Assembly (NCBI RefSeq): GCF_032854445.1
Contig: NC_088302.1
Span: 17,047,338-17,111,337 of the forward strand
DNA length: 64,000 nt
Reading direction: 5' to 3'
Origin: Liolophura sinensis
Taxonomy: Eukaryota; Mollusca; Polyplacophora; Chitonida; Chitonidae
Position 1 is the stretch's first letter, and each line of letters begins with the position of its first letter. Made by a program: the position numbers and the translations under genes. The notes beneath the pieces are model-generated. The model ran no database searches and was not told where the DNA came from. It saw only the letters and a program-made list of their open reading frames with translations. This document shows positions 1 to 12,000 of the stretch, piece after piece.

Positions 1-2
1 CT

Positions 3-207
3 CAAGAGGAGCCAGAGAAGTCTCCCTCTCCTGTTGATGAGGAAGAAAAGGAGTCTAGTCCAGAGACGCCAACAGGCGAGGAAGACAAAGCGCTTACTGT
101 GGAGCTGACGGTCAATGAAGAGGTGAAGAAAGAGGTGGAGGAAGAGGTGAAGGACTCTTGGGACATCAGTGACGATGAGGGTGAACAAGAAGATGATGCC
201 ATGGAAG
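3..207 (+). CDS. EIF5B: eIF5B coding exon 1 of window (acidic N-terminal linker, 5' border outside window)
   Basis: Open frame from base 3, residues 1-68 plus the first base of a Val codon. Very rich in Glu, Lys, Ser and Asp, ending in the [10 protein letters not shown] stretch that resembles the low-complexity N-terminal part of animal eIF5B. Donor is GAAG/GTACAA at 207/208 and leaves phase 1; the G joins TC of the next exon to make GTC. The start of this exon and its acceptor are not in the window, so bases 1-2 belong to an incomplete codon. Confidence 0.88.
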
Positions 208-3005
208 GTACAAAACCCAACCAGAGTTAGCATAGCTTGTTTGTTTAGACAATAATTTATTTTATTCTTTAATTCAGGGTACTTCCATGCTACTTTTCTC
301 CTTTCTCTCCCCCAAAAGGTGATGGAATCTTGAGAAATCAGCCAGAATGGGAGTGAGAAACTAGGTACAGAGTTCAAACCCAGCTCAAGTCAGTGTGGCT
401 TAGTTCTTTAGTCATCTACTGCAGGTAGATGTATGGCAACATTCTTGTCTTCTCGCTGCTTTCCTCCAACCCTCTCCCTGCCCAACAAAACATGATCACA
501 CAAGGAAGGGGTAGAATCGCCTAGTGGTCAGAACATCAGCTTTGAATTTGGGAGACCTGTGATCAAACCCAGGTCAGGACCAAAGACTTTACAAATGGTA
601 CTCGTTGCTGCTTCGCTTGGCGCTCAGCACTGAGAGGTTAGAATAAGGAAACAGGACCGGTTGGTCTGGTGTCAGTATAATGTGACTGGGTGGGGTGTCA
701 TGTCTGGTGCCTTCGGCACAATACTCCAGTGGCAGAAGCAGTACTTTGGGACACACACACAACGACACGTCATCACCTAAAAAATTGTTCTGTACAACAT
801 AAAAGCACAAGCGTACATATGGTATGAAAAGGGTAGCTTGAAAGGATCATTTCTGTACAGTGTTTGTTACGATTCCAGTTTCCATGCAAATAAGGTTAAA
901 TTGGGTTACATACATCACATTGTCAAAGGACTTCCAAAGGGGAAAGTAGCTTCAATATTGGGTTTTATTTCTTCAGGTGGATTTGTACACTTTGTTATTA
1001 CTTGATCCCTGTTATATAAACCCTTTTCTCGCTGTGAGTTCAAGTCCAACTCATGCTGGCTTCCTCACCGGCCGTAAGTGGGAAAGTCAGCAAGCAACCT
1101 CCGAATGGTTGTGGGTTTCCTCGGGCTCTGCCCGGTTTCCTCCCACCATAGTTTTATTCCAATAGAGTGCTTGTCAGATCATTAAAGTATTAAATGTGGA
1201 ATCTTTGAAATCTGTTTAGTTTTATATATGCATTGAAACCGTCATGTTTAGCAACTGTTTTGATGTACTAGAATTGGCCTAGATTCTGCTGGATTCCTGC
1301 ATCATCACTTCTGCTCGCTTTCCTCCCACTGCAATGCTGGTCGCTTTCATTTAAGTGAAATATTCTTGGGTATGGCATAAAACACCAATTAAATAAATAA
1401 TTAAATACAAAAGCACGTTCTACAGATGCCCATTTGGTTGTTGTACAGAGTGACTACTGTATATGAAAAGCAACAAGCAGTGTCATTCCTTGTTTATTAT
1501 TCTGTATTATTTTGGTGTGGCTTGAGTTTCTTCAGTTTAATGATAAGATTTGCTATCCTGTTGTAGTCCAACCTACAAAGACGTCCAAAAAGACAGCAGT
1601 ATCTATCAAAGCCCAGGAGAAGTCCAAACCAGTGGAGAAAGAGGATGAGGAATCTGATGAAGAAAGCGAAACAGATGAAGACGACGAAGATGAGGAGGAG
1701 GAGGAAGAATCCAGTGAGGAGTCCAGTGAAGAAAGCAGCGATGATGACATGGACGTAATAGAACGGGCCAGAATAAAGATTGAGAAACGCAAGGAAGCAG
1801 CCGAGAAAAAGCGTACTACCGATAATTTGAGAGCCCCCGTTGTTTGTGTATTAGGTCATGTGGACACGGGAAAGACTAAAATTCTGGACAAGGTACAGTG
1901 GATTTTTGTGTGATAATTTTGAGCAAACTTTCTTATAGAAAATCCAATAGATAGGAAATCAGGAGATGCATCAACAATAACAGATTACAGCATGCCTTGT
2001 CCTTAATGAGAAAGACGTCATAAACCAGATGATGAAGCTCTTTGATGATAAATTAAAAGATATCCATTTGTTTGAGACTTCTGCACATACCCATTAGAAA
2101 GTGACTTTCGCCGAATGGTTTTATTAGAACCATGGCTGTTAAATGACCCTGAAACAGCACTTCATCTGTTAAATTGTACATATTGAAAAAAGAAATAAAA
2201 TAGTAACTGATGGACCGTAGCAAAATGAGGATCATGTGCATTTCAAAAGTGCACCCCATGGGCAATAACAACAGCATTGCTCTCCACAGAGCTGCTTGTT
2301 GCAGTTAAAAATAGCACATATAAATCTGTATGTATTTATGATTTATATGATAGTTAAGAAGAACTAACGTGCAGGATGGAGAAGCAGGGGGGATAACTCA
2401 GCAAATTGGTGCCACAAATGTCCCTAAAGAAGCTATTCAGGACAAAACCACGATGTGTAAAGAGGTAGGTGGTTTGTTGTCCTTGACTAAAACTTGAAAT
2501 GTCCAAGATCTTTTTTATTCAATCTAAACATCAACTTTGGACTGTACAGGGAAATAAGTTATGATTTACATAACACCTAAATCCGCATTAAGTCATTTGT
2601 TTTCGATCAGAGCTGTAAGACTGATTATGAAACATTATGATTGAAATGTTTCAGTTCCATAAGTCTGAGCTGAAGTTACCGGGCTTGCTCATCATAGATA
2701 CACCTGGCCACGAGTCTTTCAGGTAAGGCTGTTCACCACAATTGTTGTTTAAGTCTTTTCTCATTGGCTTAAAATCATGAGAGCCTCACTTGGGCTCACA
2801 AGTCTGCTACTTATCAATGGTGATCTTTAGCTTGACTGCCATACATCTATCGTGCATCAGCAAAAACAAGAAAAGCAGAATTTTTAGCCATTCCAGATTG
2901 AATACCTGAAAGAGCGGAGTGCACTCTCCTGGCATAGGTATTGTAATGCTTCTGAAAGGAGATTTCCTAAGTCATTGCCCTCTCCCTGGCAGTTCACAAT
3001 GTTCA

Positions 3006-3056
<51 letters not shown>

Positions 3057-6000
3057 TATATATGACATCTGAATGAGAAAAGTCTGCCACTGTGAAACAA
3101 GGTTGCTTGGAGTGAGTGAGTGAGTGCTTGGGGTTTAACGTCGTACTCAACAATTTTTCAGTCATATGACGACGAAGGAATCATTAGGGTGCATGTACGT
3201 GTAATGTGCCTCCTTGTTGCAGGACAGATTTACACCGCTCTTTTATTTAGTGCTGCTTCACTGAGACGACTTATCGAAGGCAAGTAAGCCGCCCCGCCAG
3301 AGCCATTATACTGATACGGGTCAACCAGTCGTTGCACTATCCCCTTCATGCTGAACGCCAAGCGAGGAAGTTACAACTTCCTCTTTTAAAGTCTTAGGTG
3401 TGACTCGATCAAGGATTGATCCTGGATCTACCGGTCCCGAAGCGGACGCTCTACCAACAAGGTTGCTTGGAGATCATGGGGCTAACACTCTGAGATTCTA
3501 CTGGTTCTTCTCTGTGGATGTAGAATTTTGGCTGTTTACATTGTAGACACACTGTCCTTCATCAAATTGTCCACGTCAGATGTGTTGTCATGAAACCTTG
3601 TTGAAGGATTACTGCAAATTTAGTTTGGATCAAATGAGAGATGGTGACTGTTCCCATTCTTGAAACAAAATCACACTTAATTCAAATCATATTTAGGTTA
3701 AGTATTATAGACATTATTGACTCACATAATATTTTCCTGTAAATGGTTCCTGTTGAATCTAAATTTTATTCTTCATGCTGTTGAATGTAGTGAGGAGTGT
3801 TTACCATTCAAGTAAGTTTTTAATTGAATACATTCCCGAATTAAGAATAATTTTTCCTCATTATATAGTGCTGTGCATTAGCGCAAATAATTTTGCAGGG
3901 AAGGTCAGACGTGAGAAAAATCATAGGCATGTTATTGAGGCTAAAATATGAAGGCACAACCCTCATCACTAAAAATCTTTGAACACAGATTTCTTGCCAT
4001 TTTCACACACACTCATTGTATATTTGTCAGAACAAGAGAAGTATATCTGGTTGCCAACTGAAACTAACAACAGCTTTATTTCCATCCCTTATGTTATACA
4101 AATGTCTTTTTGTCATCAGTGTACAAATAAGAAGGACTAGAAATATTTGTACTATCAAATGCTTCATACATATAATCTGGCTCATAGCGTGCTTCTAAAA
4201 GCTTCACCTCTTGACCTTCATTTATCCTGATTACCATAAATCCATATTTCTGTAGATTTTTTTTTATTACTTTCTTATTTTTATTTTATGTTATATTTGT
4301 TACCACAGAAAAACTTCCTGAAAAATACAGTTATTGTGATCATTCTTCCTCCATTATTCTTCTCCTTCTCTTCGGCTACAACCTGGTCAGATACATCCCT
4401 CTATACCTTGACCTCTAGCCTGTGACCAATAACTTCACGTGTACATGTGAAGATATTGTGATAAACATTGGTATTCAAATCAAAATATTCTCGTTTTCTG
4501 TTACTCTTTTTTGTGTGATATTTATCACACAAAGTACTCACAAGAATTATCCTTACTTCATATCTTCATTAATAAGTTAGTAATTAGTAATCTCCTCTCT
4601 CCCTGTGATGGTTGAATGTGTATTGTCCAAGCTTTCTCTCTTCCTCAAAGAAAAAAAATCGTCATCCCTAATATACACCAGTGTATTCATTTTTTTCTTC
4701 TTCGTAAATCTCAGAAAGTACATGTATGTCATTTCTATCCATGGCATTCACAAGGTTCTTCATGTGAAATATCCTTGTGGTTTTTTGGCTTCCTCAGTAA
4801 CCTCAGAAATTGTAGCTTGTTTCCCCTCCTTCTCAGAAGCCATGTCTTCTGTGTCTGTGATATTCACCTTTGTGTCATATGTAATATCCATGTTTTCTCT
4901 TTTCCTCAGTAGCCTCAGAAAATGTCGGTTCTCTGTCTTATATCTACCAATGTATTCATATAAAATATCCATATTTTCTCTCTTCGTCAGTAACCTCAGA
5001 AGCCGTGGCTCCTCTCTCTGTGATATCGCTATCCTGGTCGTGGACATCATGCATGGCCTGGAACCTCAGACAATAGAATCTATCAACTTATTAAAGTCAC
5101 GGAAAACGCCTTTTGTTGTTGCATTGAATAAGGTATGTCTTGCAGTGATTTGTGGATGATATTCTCATTTTGTATCACCTACATGCGGTAGCACATGCGG
5201 TAGTAAATTTGGCATTTCATTTATAAAATGTGACTTGTAATTGTATAAGTTCAGTATTTGTGATAATAGTTTGTGAAAAGGAAAAGTAGAAATAGAAAGC
5301 ACGTTTATTTTTTATTTACACTTGACATTTAATCATATTTTCCATCAGTACTTCAAAATTTATGAAAGTGATGGCGGGTGTGAATTTCTTGCGTGCATGG
5401 CAACACATACCTAGCCCGCCCTCCACTGTTCGCTGCGTACTGTGTAATAATTGTATGGACCAGGTTCACAACCTATGTCTGTGACCCCTTTTGCAGAATC
5501 TTATTTTTTGCAGTCATATGTTATTTCTCAGAATAACTTTTCTATTCTTCAATTGAGGGTATAAATTGTACGCTTTCATCTTGTTGCTGGTAGTATTATT
5601 TTTATTTGTAGAAAAACAAAAGTGCCCCTACATACCAAAGGTGTACTTAATCCATTGCAAGAAAATTATGACATAGGCAAAAAATACGGGGTCCTCTGTG
5701 GCTCAGTCGGTTAGCGCGCTAGCACAGCGTAATGACCCAGGAGTCTCTCACCAATGTGGTCCCTGTGAGTTCAAGTCCAGTTCATTGTGGCTTCCTCTCC
5801 GCCCGTAATTGGGAAAGTCTGACAGCAACCTGCAGATGGTTGTGGGTTTCCCCAGGGCTGTGCCCGGTTTCCTCCCACCATAATGCTGGTCGCCGTCGTA
5901 TAAGTGAAATATTCTTGATTGCGGCGTAAAACACCAATCAAAAAAATAAATAAATAAATAGAAAAAAATATTGGGAGAGTGTCATTGAAAGGCACACAGT

Positions 6001-9000
6001 TTAATGACAAATGGAACGATTTCTGAGTGTCATTGAAAGAGACACAATTTAATGAAAAATGGAACGATTTCTATTATTATTTTACAGCACATACTAGTAT
6101 TTATGAACATTTTAGAAATATTTATGAATACATTAGATGAATGACTTGGAGTGATTAAAAAATTAAACGCATATGTATATTTGATACATTCTGTTATCAA
6201 AGGCGTTGTCTTTTGTTTGGTGGGAAACTAACTTCATGCTGATGAAGATAAAGTCACATTTTATTGATCACATTTAAGATGTCTAGTGTACTAACGGTAG
6301 TTGATCTGTTTTGTGTATTAATCCCGAGGCTTGGTTTGTTTCAGATTGACCGACTATATCAGTGGAAACCAAATCCTAACTCTGATGTTGTGAATACACT
6401 GAAGAAACAACATCCAAATACAAAATTAGAATTTGATGAGAGAACAAGAGAAATCATTGTGCAGTTTGCGGAGCAGGTGAGGATTACATGTGAAGTTGGG
6501 AACCTTAGTTCTCACCTGAAGTAATTAGAGTCAAAGCTGTGTAGCATTATAACATGTCATCAGCAAATTGGTGATGTATTACACATGCAGTGCAAGAAAA
6601 CAGCAGTCATTTTAGCTTGGACCTGAAACACCATTATGCAGGAAAAGGTACTTTTCAGCTTTGTTTGTCCACATCAGGTAATATATGTTGAGGTTCTATG
6701 CCAACTCTAGACAAACTGTGATGGCATCTAAAGTATGGTGAAGAATGACTTGGATAAAAAGAGTTGTCTTCCCTTGAATGTATATGCCACCATTATTACA
6801 TGATTTTCTGGTTTCGAGTTTGAAACAAATAAAGCCACGTGGTGGTGCGTAGCCATTCAATATGTGATTTTTGGTTGTGTGGGTATTGGCTTAGCTCTTT
6901 CTAGCTTCCTGACAGTTTGTTTATGTTTCTGAGTCAGGTAGTTGTCTGTATAAAGAAACACTGTGAACTTGTGTACCTGCCTCCACATGGATTGGTTACT
7001 ATGGATGCCTTTAATGATGCATAATAAGAATACACCATGTTAGTGTCCCAGATAACTTTGTTCTCCCAAGTTGATAGGTTGCTAGCTATTCCATTTTTTC
7101 CAATATTTTCTATTCTTTTTTGAAATTCAGATGTTCCTCTTGTTTTGCTCATTTTGACAGTTATCCTTCCTGTACGAGGAAATGTGTTCAAGGACAGCTT
7201 GTACAATTTCTTGGATATGGTTTCAGAAAGAACTAACATTCAGTAACATTGTACCTTGTCCCTTGTGTTAAATTAGTCCCTTGTTTCTTTATTCCCAGAG
7301 CTTGAATGCGGCCTTGTTCCATGAAAACCGTAACCTACGAGAATACGTGTCCTTAGTGCCGACATCTGCACACAGTGGGGACGGCATGGGCAACTTGGTT
7401 GCTCTTATCTGTGAATTGTCTCAAGATCTCTTAGCCAAGCGGGTGTCCTACAGCGAAGAACTCCAGGCAACTGTCATGGAAGTAAGTCACAACCAGTCAC
7501 ATCATATGATATATGTGGATTTGTCAGTTTGCCACAGCATTGTTGATATTTTGCTTATTTGACATAAAGTCATGCTCATTCATTATTGCTTGGTATACTA
7601 AAACGTACGACACTGATTCACATAAGGGGAAAGTGTGCCATGAACGAGTGGTTATGGTGCTTGCCTTATAACTTGATTTTAAAAGAAGTGGTTTTAATAC
7701 CATTCTAAGAAAGGAAAATACTATTTGAAAGTATTTTCTAGATTTCCCTGATCTCAGTGTTCTTGGGATCCTTATGACAGTAACAGTTGACAGTGTTTTC
7801 TTGGTGTTGCTCGAAGTTTACAGGAAATTACTTCCCTTTCACCGGTATAGGCCACATCTTGGAAAGTATACCAATAAGAAGACAAAGGCCAATGTTTTAC
7901 TCCAGGCACTCTGGTTTCGTTGACTTACAAAATTAGCCGCTATTGTAATAGCGAAAAAGTCATGAAAATGTCCTCCAGTAGTCAATTGAATACATCAAGC
8001 ATTTACACCAGACAGCTGACGTACATGTAGGAGAATGACAGAAACAAGTGATATTACATATACATGTACACCTTAGTTAGTAAGTACGCCAGATATAATA
8101 TGTACATACTGGGTTTGAATGTAGAGCTTCACAAATGATAATTGTGGTAAATTTCATGTTGTATGTAAAGGTAAACTCTTCAAAAGACCAAAGTTTTCAG
8201 AGCGTGCAATTTCTGTTTAACAGCAATTGTGTTTTTGGTTAATCTCTGCAGAAGATCTTATATTGGACCGGACTGCTATTCACCTAGCTTAATTACATGT
8301 TCCACCCTTGTGACACCAGTTTTATTTTGTTGTTTTACGAGAGGGCTGACTCCAAAAATGTTAAAATATGGAATAAAATAAAATTGATAATCCACCCTTT
8401 TATTTTGTTCGGTCATGGTGTTTTAAGTTTGCCTTACAAAGTAAGGAGAGTTATTGTAAGAGAAGGGGTCAGATGCTGTCCGTGTCGGTGTCCAGTCTAC
8501 TTTGAAGTTTTTGGTCAATCATAGGCTTGCAGTGGCTACACATAGTACACAGATAGTCAATCATCTATAGTGACTTGCATATCAAAGAGCAAGGAAATCT
8601 TGTACCTCATAGCTCAACATATTGCTCAGCTATTGACCGGGGTGGAGTTGCCTCCCATTGTACAGGGATTGCCAAGTGCCGGTCACAATATGCTTATCGA
8701 AGGCCTCTGTGGATAATAACTATGTATGACAGTATACTTTTTTTTGTTTTGGAGGTCAATATTTGAAAAAATGAATTTTACTAACTGCTCAATCAGGTGA
8801 GCTATCAGTATTCTCTGAATGCCTTATTATGATATTCCTATTATATTCAAGGCATTCTAATCACATAAATATGTTTTCAGCAGAATAAATTGATTGTACA
8901 CTACACATTTCTTAGAAATTGGAAGATTTCTCAGTTATATTTTTACTTTTATACTCTCTGATGATAATTGAAAAAAAAAATTAATTCGGCTCATAAAACA

Positions 9001-12000
9001 AAACTTTAAATTGGCGTGCCTTAAGAAGAAAAAAAAAATTTTGCACTTAATCGTTGATATGGCAGATAAGACTACTTCTCCAGTGATACTGCTGGTCAGT
9101 CATGTGGTCAGCAAGGAGGGCTGTTTACAGCGGGTTGTCACCTCCACCCTAGCAGAATGATCGCAATTCACACCAAGGCAATCTCTAATTCCCACTCCGG
9201 CTGATAACACTAATCCCTTCCGGTAGTACCACTGGTCATTCTGATACCTGGGAACACCTTAATCAGATTGTTTGTTCCTGTGGTTTGATTGACAGCCTTG
9301 TTTGAGACACAGAAGTGTAGTGTTGAAGTCCATCTTAACTTAAACAAAAACAAAGTGAGATTTGAGATTACATTTTATAATGTTCAGTATTTAAGGAAAA
9401 ATAGTGCAATGCCCATTTGTGACATCACCATTGCCTGATTTGTATATGAAATGCATGTATGTAATTTTTGGAATACTAGACACTGGCCTTGACAATACAC
9501 CTGGCAAATGTGAAGATGATGGAATGATCAGCTGGGGAATAGATCAAAGGACATACTGACATTCACTGTACATACATATATAGATTTCTTCCTTTGTAAT
9601 TAGGCTATGTCATTTACATCTGCTAGCAATTTGTGGGTGGCAGTGGGTTTCCCCCAGGGCTCTGCTTGGTTTCCTCCAACCATAATGCTGGCCATCGTTG
9701 TATAAGTGAAGTATTCTTAAGTATGTTGTAAAACACCAATGAAATAAATAAATTATATCGTTTACATACATGGAATTTCTGTCAATTGAGTCACTTTGCT
9801 TTAGATTTTGTCTTTCAGCTCTCACTGGCTCATTTTGGTTTTCTGGCTGCCTCTCTGGCTTTGTGCGAGAAGGCCTGGCAGCAACCTGTAGATGGTTGTG
9901 GGTTTTCTGCACGCTCTGCCCGGTTTCCTCCCACGTTAATGCTGGTACCATCACAGAAGGGAAATATTCTTTAGTACGGCATAAAATACCGATCAAATAG
10001 AAACACGTCTCCATGGATTTGTTGCAGGTTAAAGCCATCCATGGCCTTGGTACAACTATAGATGTTATATTGGTCAATGGAAGAATTCGGGAGGGGGAGA
10101 CTATTGTGACGGCGGGAACTGACGGACCAATCGTAACACAGATCAGAGGGCTTCTTATGCCGCAGCCAATGAAGGAGCTCAGAGTCAAAGTAAGTGACTT
10201 TCTGTTGGCTCCACTTGACTATTGCACCTGCGTTAGTAGTGTAGAAGTCACAACAGCTTTCACCAAGGCTCATATCAGATTTTACCTTCATTCACTGAAA
10301 ATGTCCTCTGTGGCAATCAGTTGAAGTTGTTGAAATATGGAGAAGAGAAATAGGAAGAAAAAAAATGGAAAGAAAAAAAATGTTGAAGCAAAATGGACTG
10401 TTGTGTCTTTTCCTTTTGGCTTGTCCATTTCTTTGGTTCGCTTTGTTGTGACCTGTAGAGTCTGTAATGTTGTAAGACTTGTAGCTGCCTGATTTATGAA
10501 ATTTTTCTCTGTGGTTAGTTTGACGATGGAAGCATTTGCAAATATCTAACATGTAACATGATTCATAGCATTTGTGCACAGGTCAGGGATTGTCTTTGTT
10601 TTTGGATTAGAGGCCGCTTGTACAAAGGTATGGCAAGCCTAAGGTAATTTTAAATCACTAAGATCACAATCATAGCCCTGACTTATAATAGACATCCTTA
10701 CACATGAAGGGATAGTGAGCTATATGATACTCGTAACTTACTATCAAAAATTACAATACCTTTGACCCTGTTGTAAATATTTACAATCAGCAGAAAAGTA
10801 ATAAATACTTTCCTTAGATAGACAGTTAGTAAGTTTCGACTTGATTTGCAAAAGTTCTGATTTAATTGAATCATAAAGATGTTATTTTGATTCATTATGA
10901 TGTCGATTTCTTTTGAAAATGAAGGCAAGAAAAATTTCTAGATACATTTTCCATTTATACATACAACCATTATGTAGAAGTCAAGTATGGCAAAAGATCG
11001 TGATTGTAACTCTGAAAAGATACAATAACCTTACATTTCCATTGTGCAGTCAAGCCCATTTTGTTGCTATCAACTGTAAACTTGTCTTTAGAGCTTACAA
11101 TCAATTGTAGCTACAATCTCTTTGTGCAAGCGAACCTTTAACATAAGCCAGGGTTAGACAACAGGCCATCCAAAGATGCAGTGCTTTCAAGGGCTAATGT
11201 ATTGGATCTGTTAGTGGGAAAAAAATTTGGGTTTGGAAATCTAGTCGTTCCTGAATACAGAAACCCTTGTCGTAAGTGCAGCCAGTGGTGGGGTAGTGGG
11301 GCTCTTTCCAACTACCCCTTAATTCAGTTTTATTTGACCTAGCGCATATAAGAATTACACCAATACGACATTGTTTAGAAAGTCATACTGACAATAAATC
11401 TGCAACTTAAGACAAAATTTTGTGGTGGAAAGGCCACTTAAGACAAGGACTAATTAGCGCTAATTAAGGATTTAGTTCACATAAAACTCGGTGACGTACC
11501 AGAACAAAATGACATCATCGCTTCACAGCAAGCATGGAGGTAGAATCCCACCTTTAACATGGAAAGGTTTAAGTGTCAGTTGACCTTCGACCTTATCTTA
11601 AATCACTTTTCCACCACAAAAGTTAGCCTTAAGTAGGTGATTGTTAATGAATGAAACTCTACATTTTCCACCCTTTTATGGAACTCCAGGTTCAACATGT
11701 GTGTCAATTAAGGTAGAATCAAAGGTTATTCGGTGCAAATTGACCTTGTCTTTAGTGACCTTTCCACCATATAATTTTGTCTTAACTTGATGATTATTGA
11801 TGACGAGATGAAACTCATTTTCCACCAACCTCAGTTCTGTACTATCTTTGTTAATTAGAGTAGAATCAAAGGTTATCCTGTGCAAATTGACCTTTGACCT
11901 TGTCTTAAGTGACCTTTCCACCAAATAATCTTGTCTGAAGTTGGCGATTCTTGCTATTTAGACCATGCTCAACATTTTACATCTCATTTCAATGTTATAA

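Noticed and set aside
1553-1792. Ser-rich minus-strand ORF opposite eIF5B exon 2
   Set aside because: It is the complement of the Glu/Asp-rich coding sequence.
4605-4990. Open frame continuous with exon 5 taken as coding
   Set aside because: The eIF5B family continues from DTPGHESF directly to SNLR; the extra stretch is intronic repeat except possibly for the 81-nt alternative described in the findings.
9610-10188. 192-codon minus-strand ORF
   Set aside because: It is antisense to exon 8 and to two SINE fragments; no domain.
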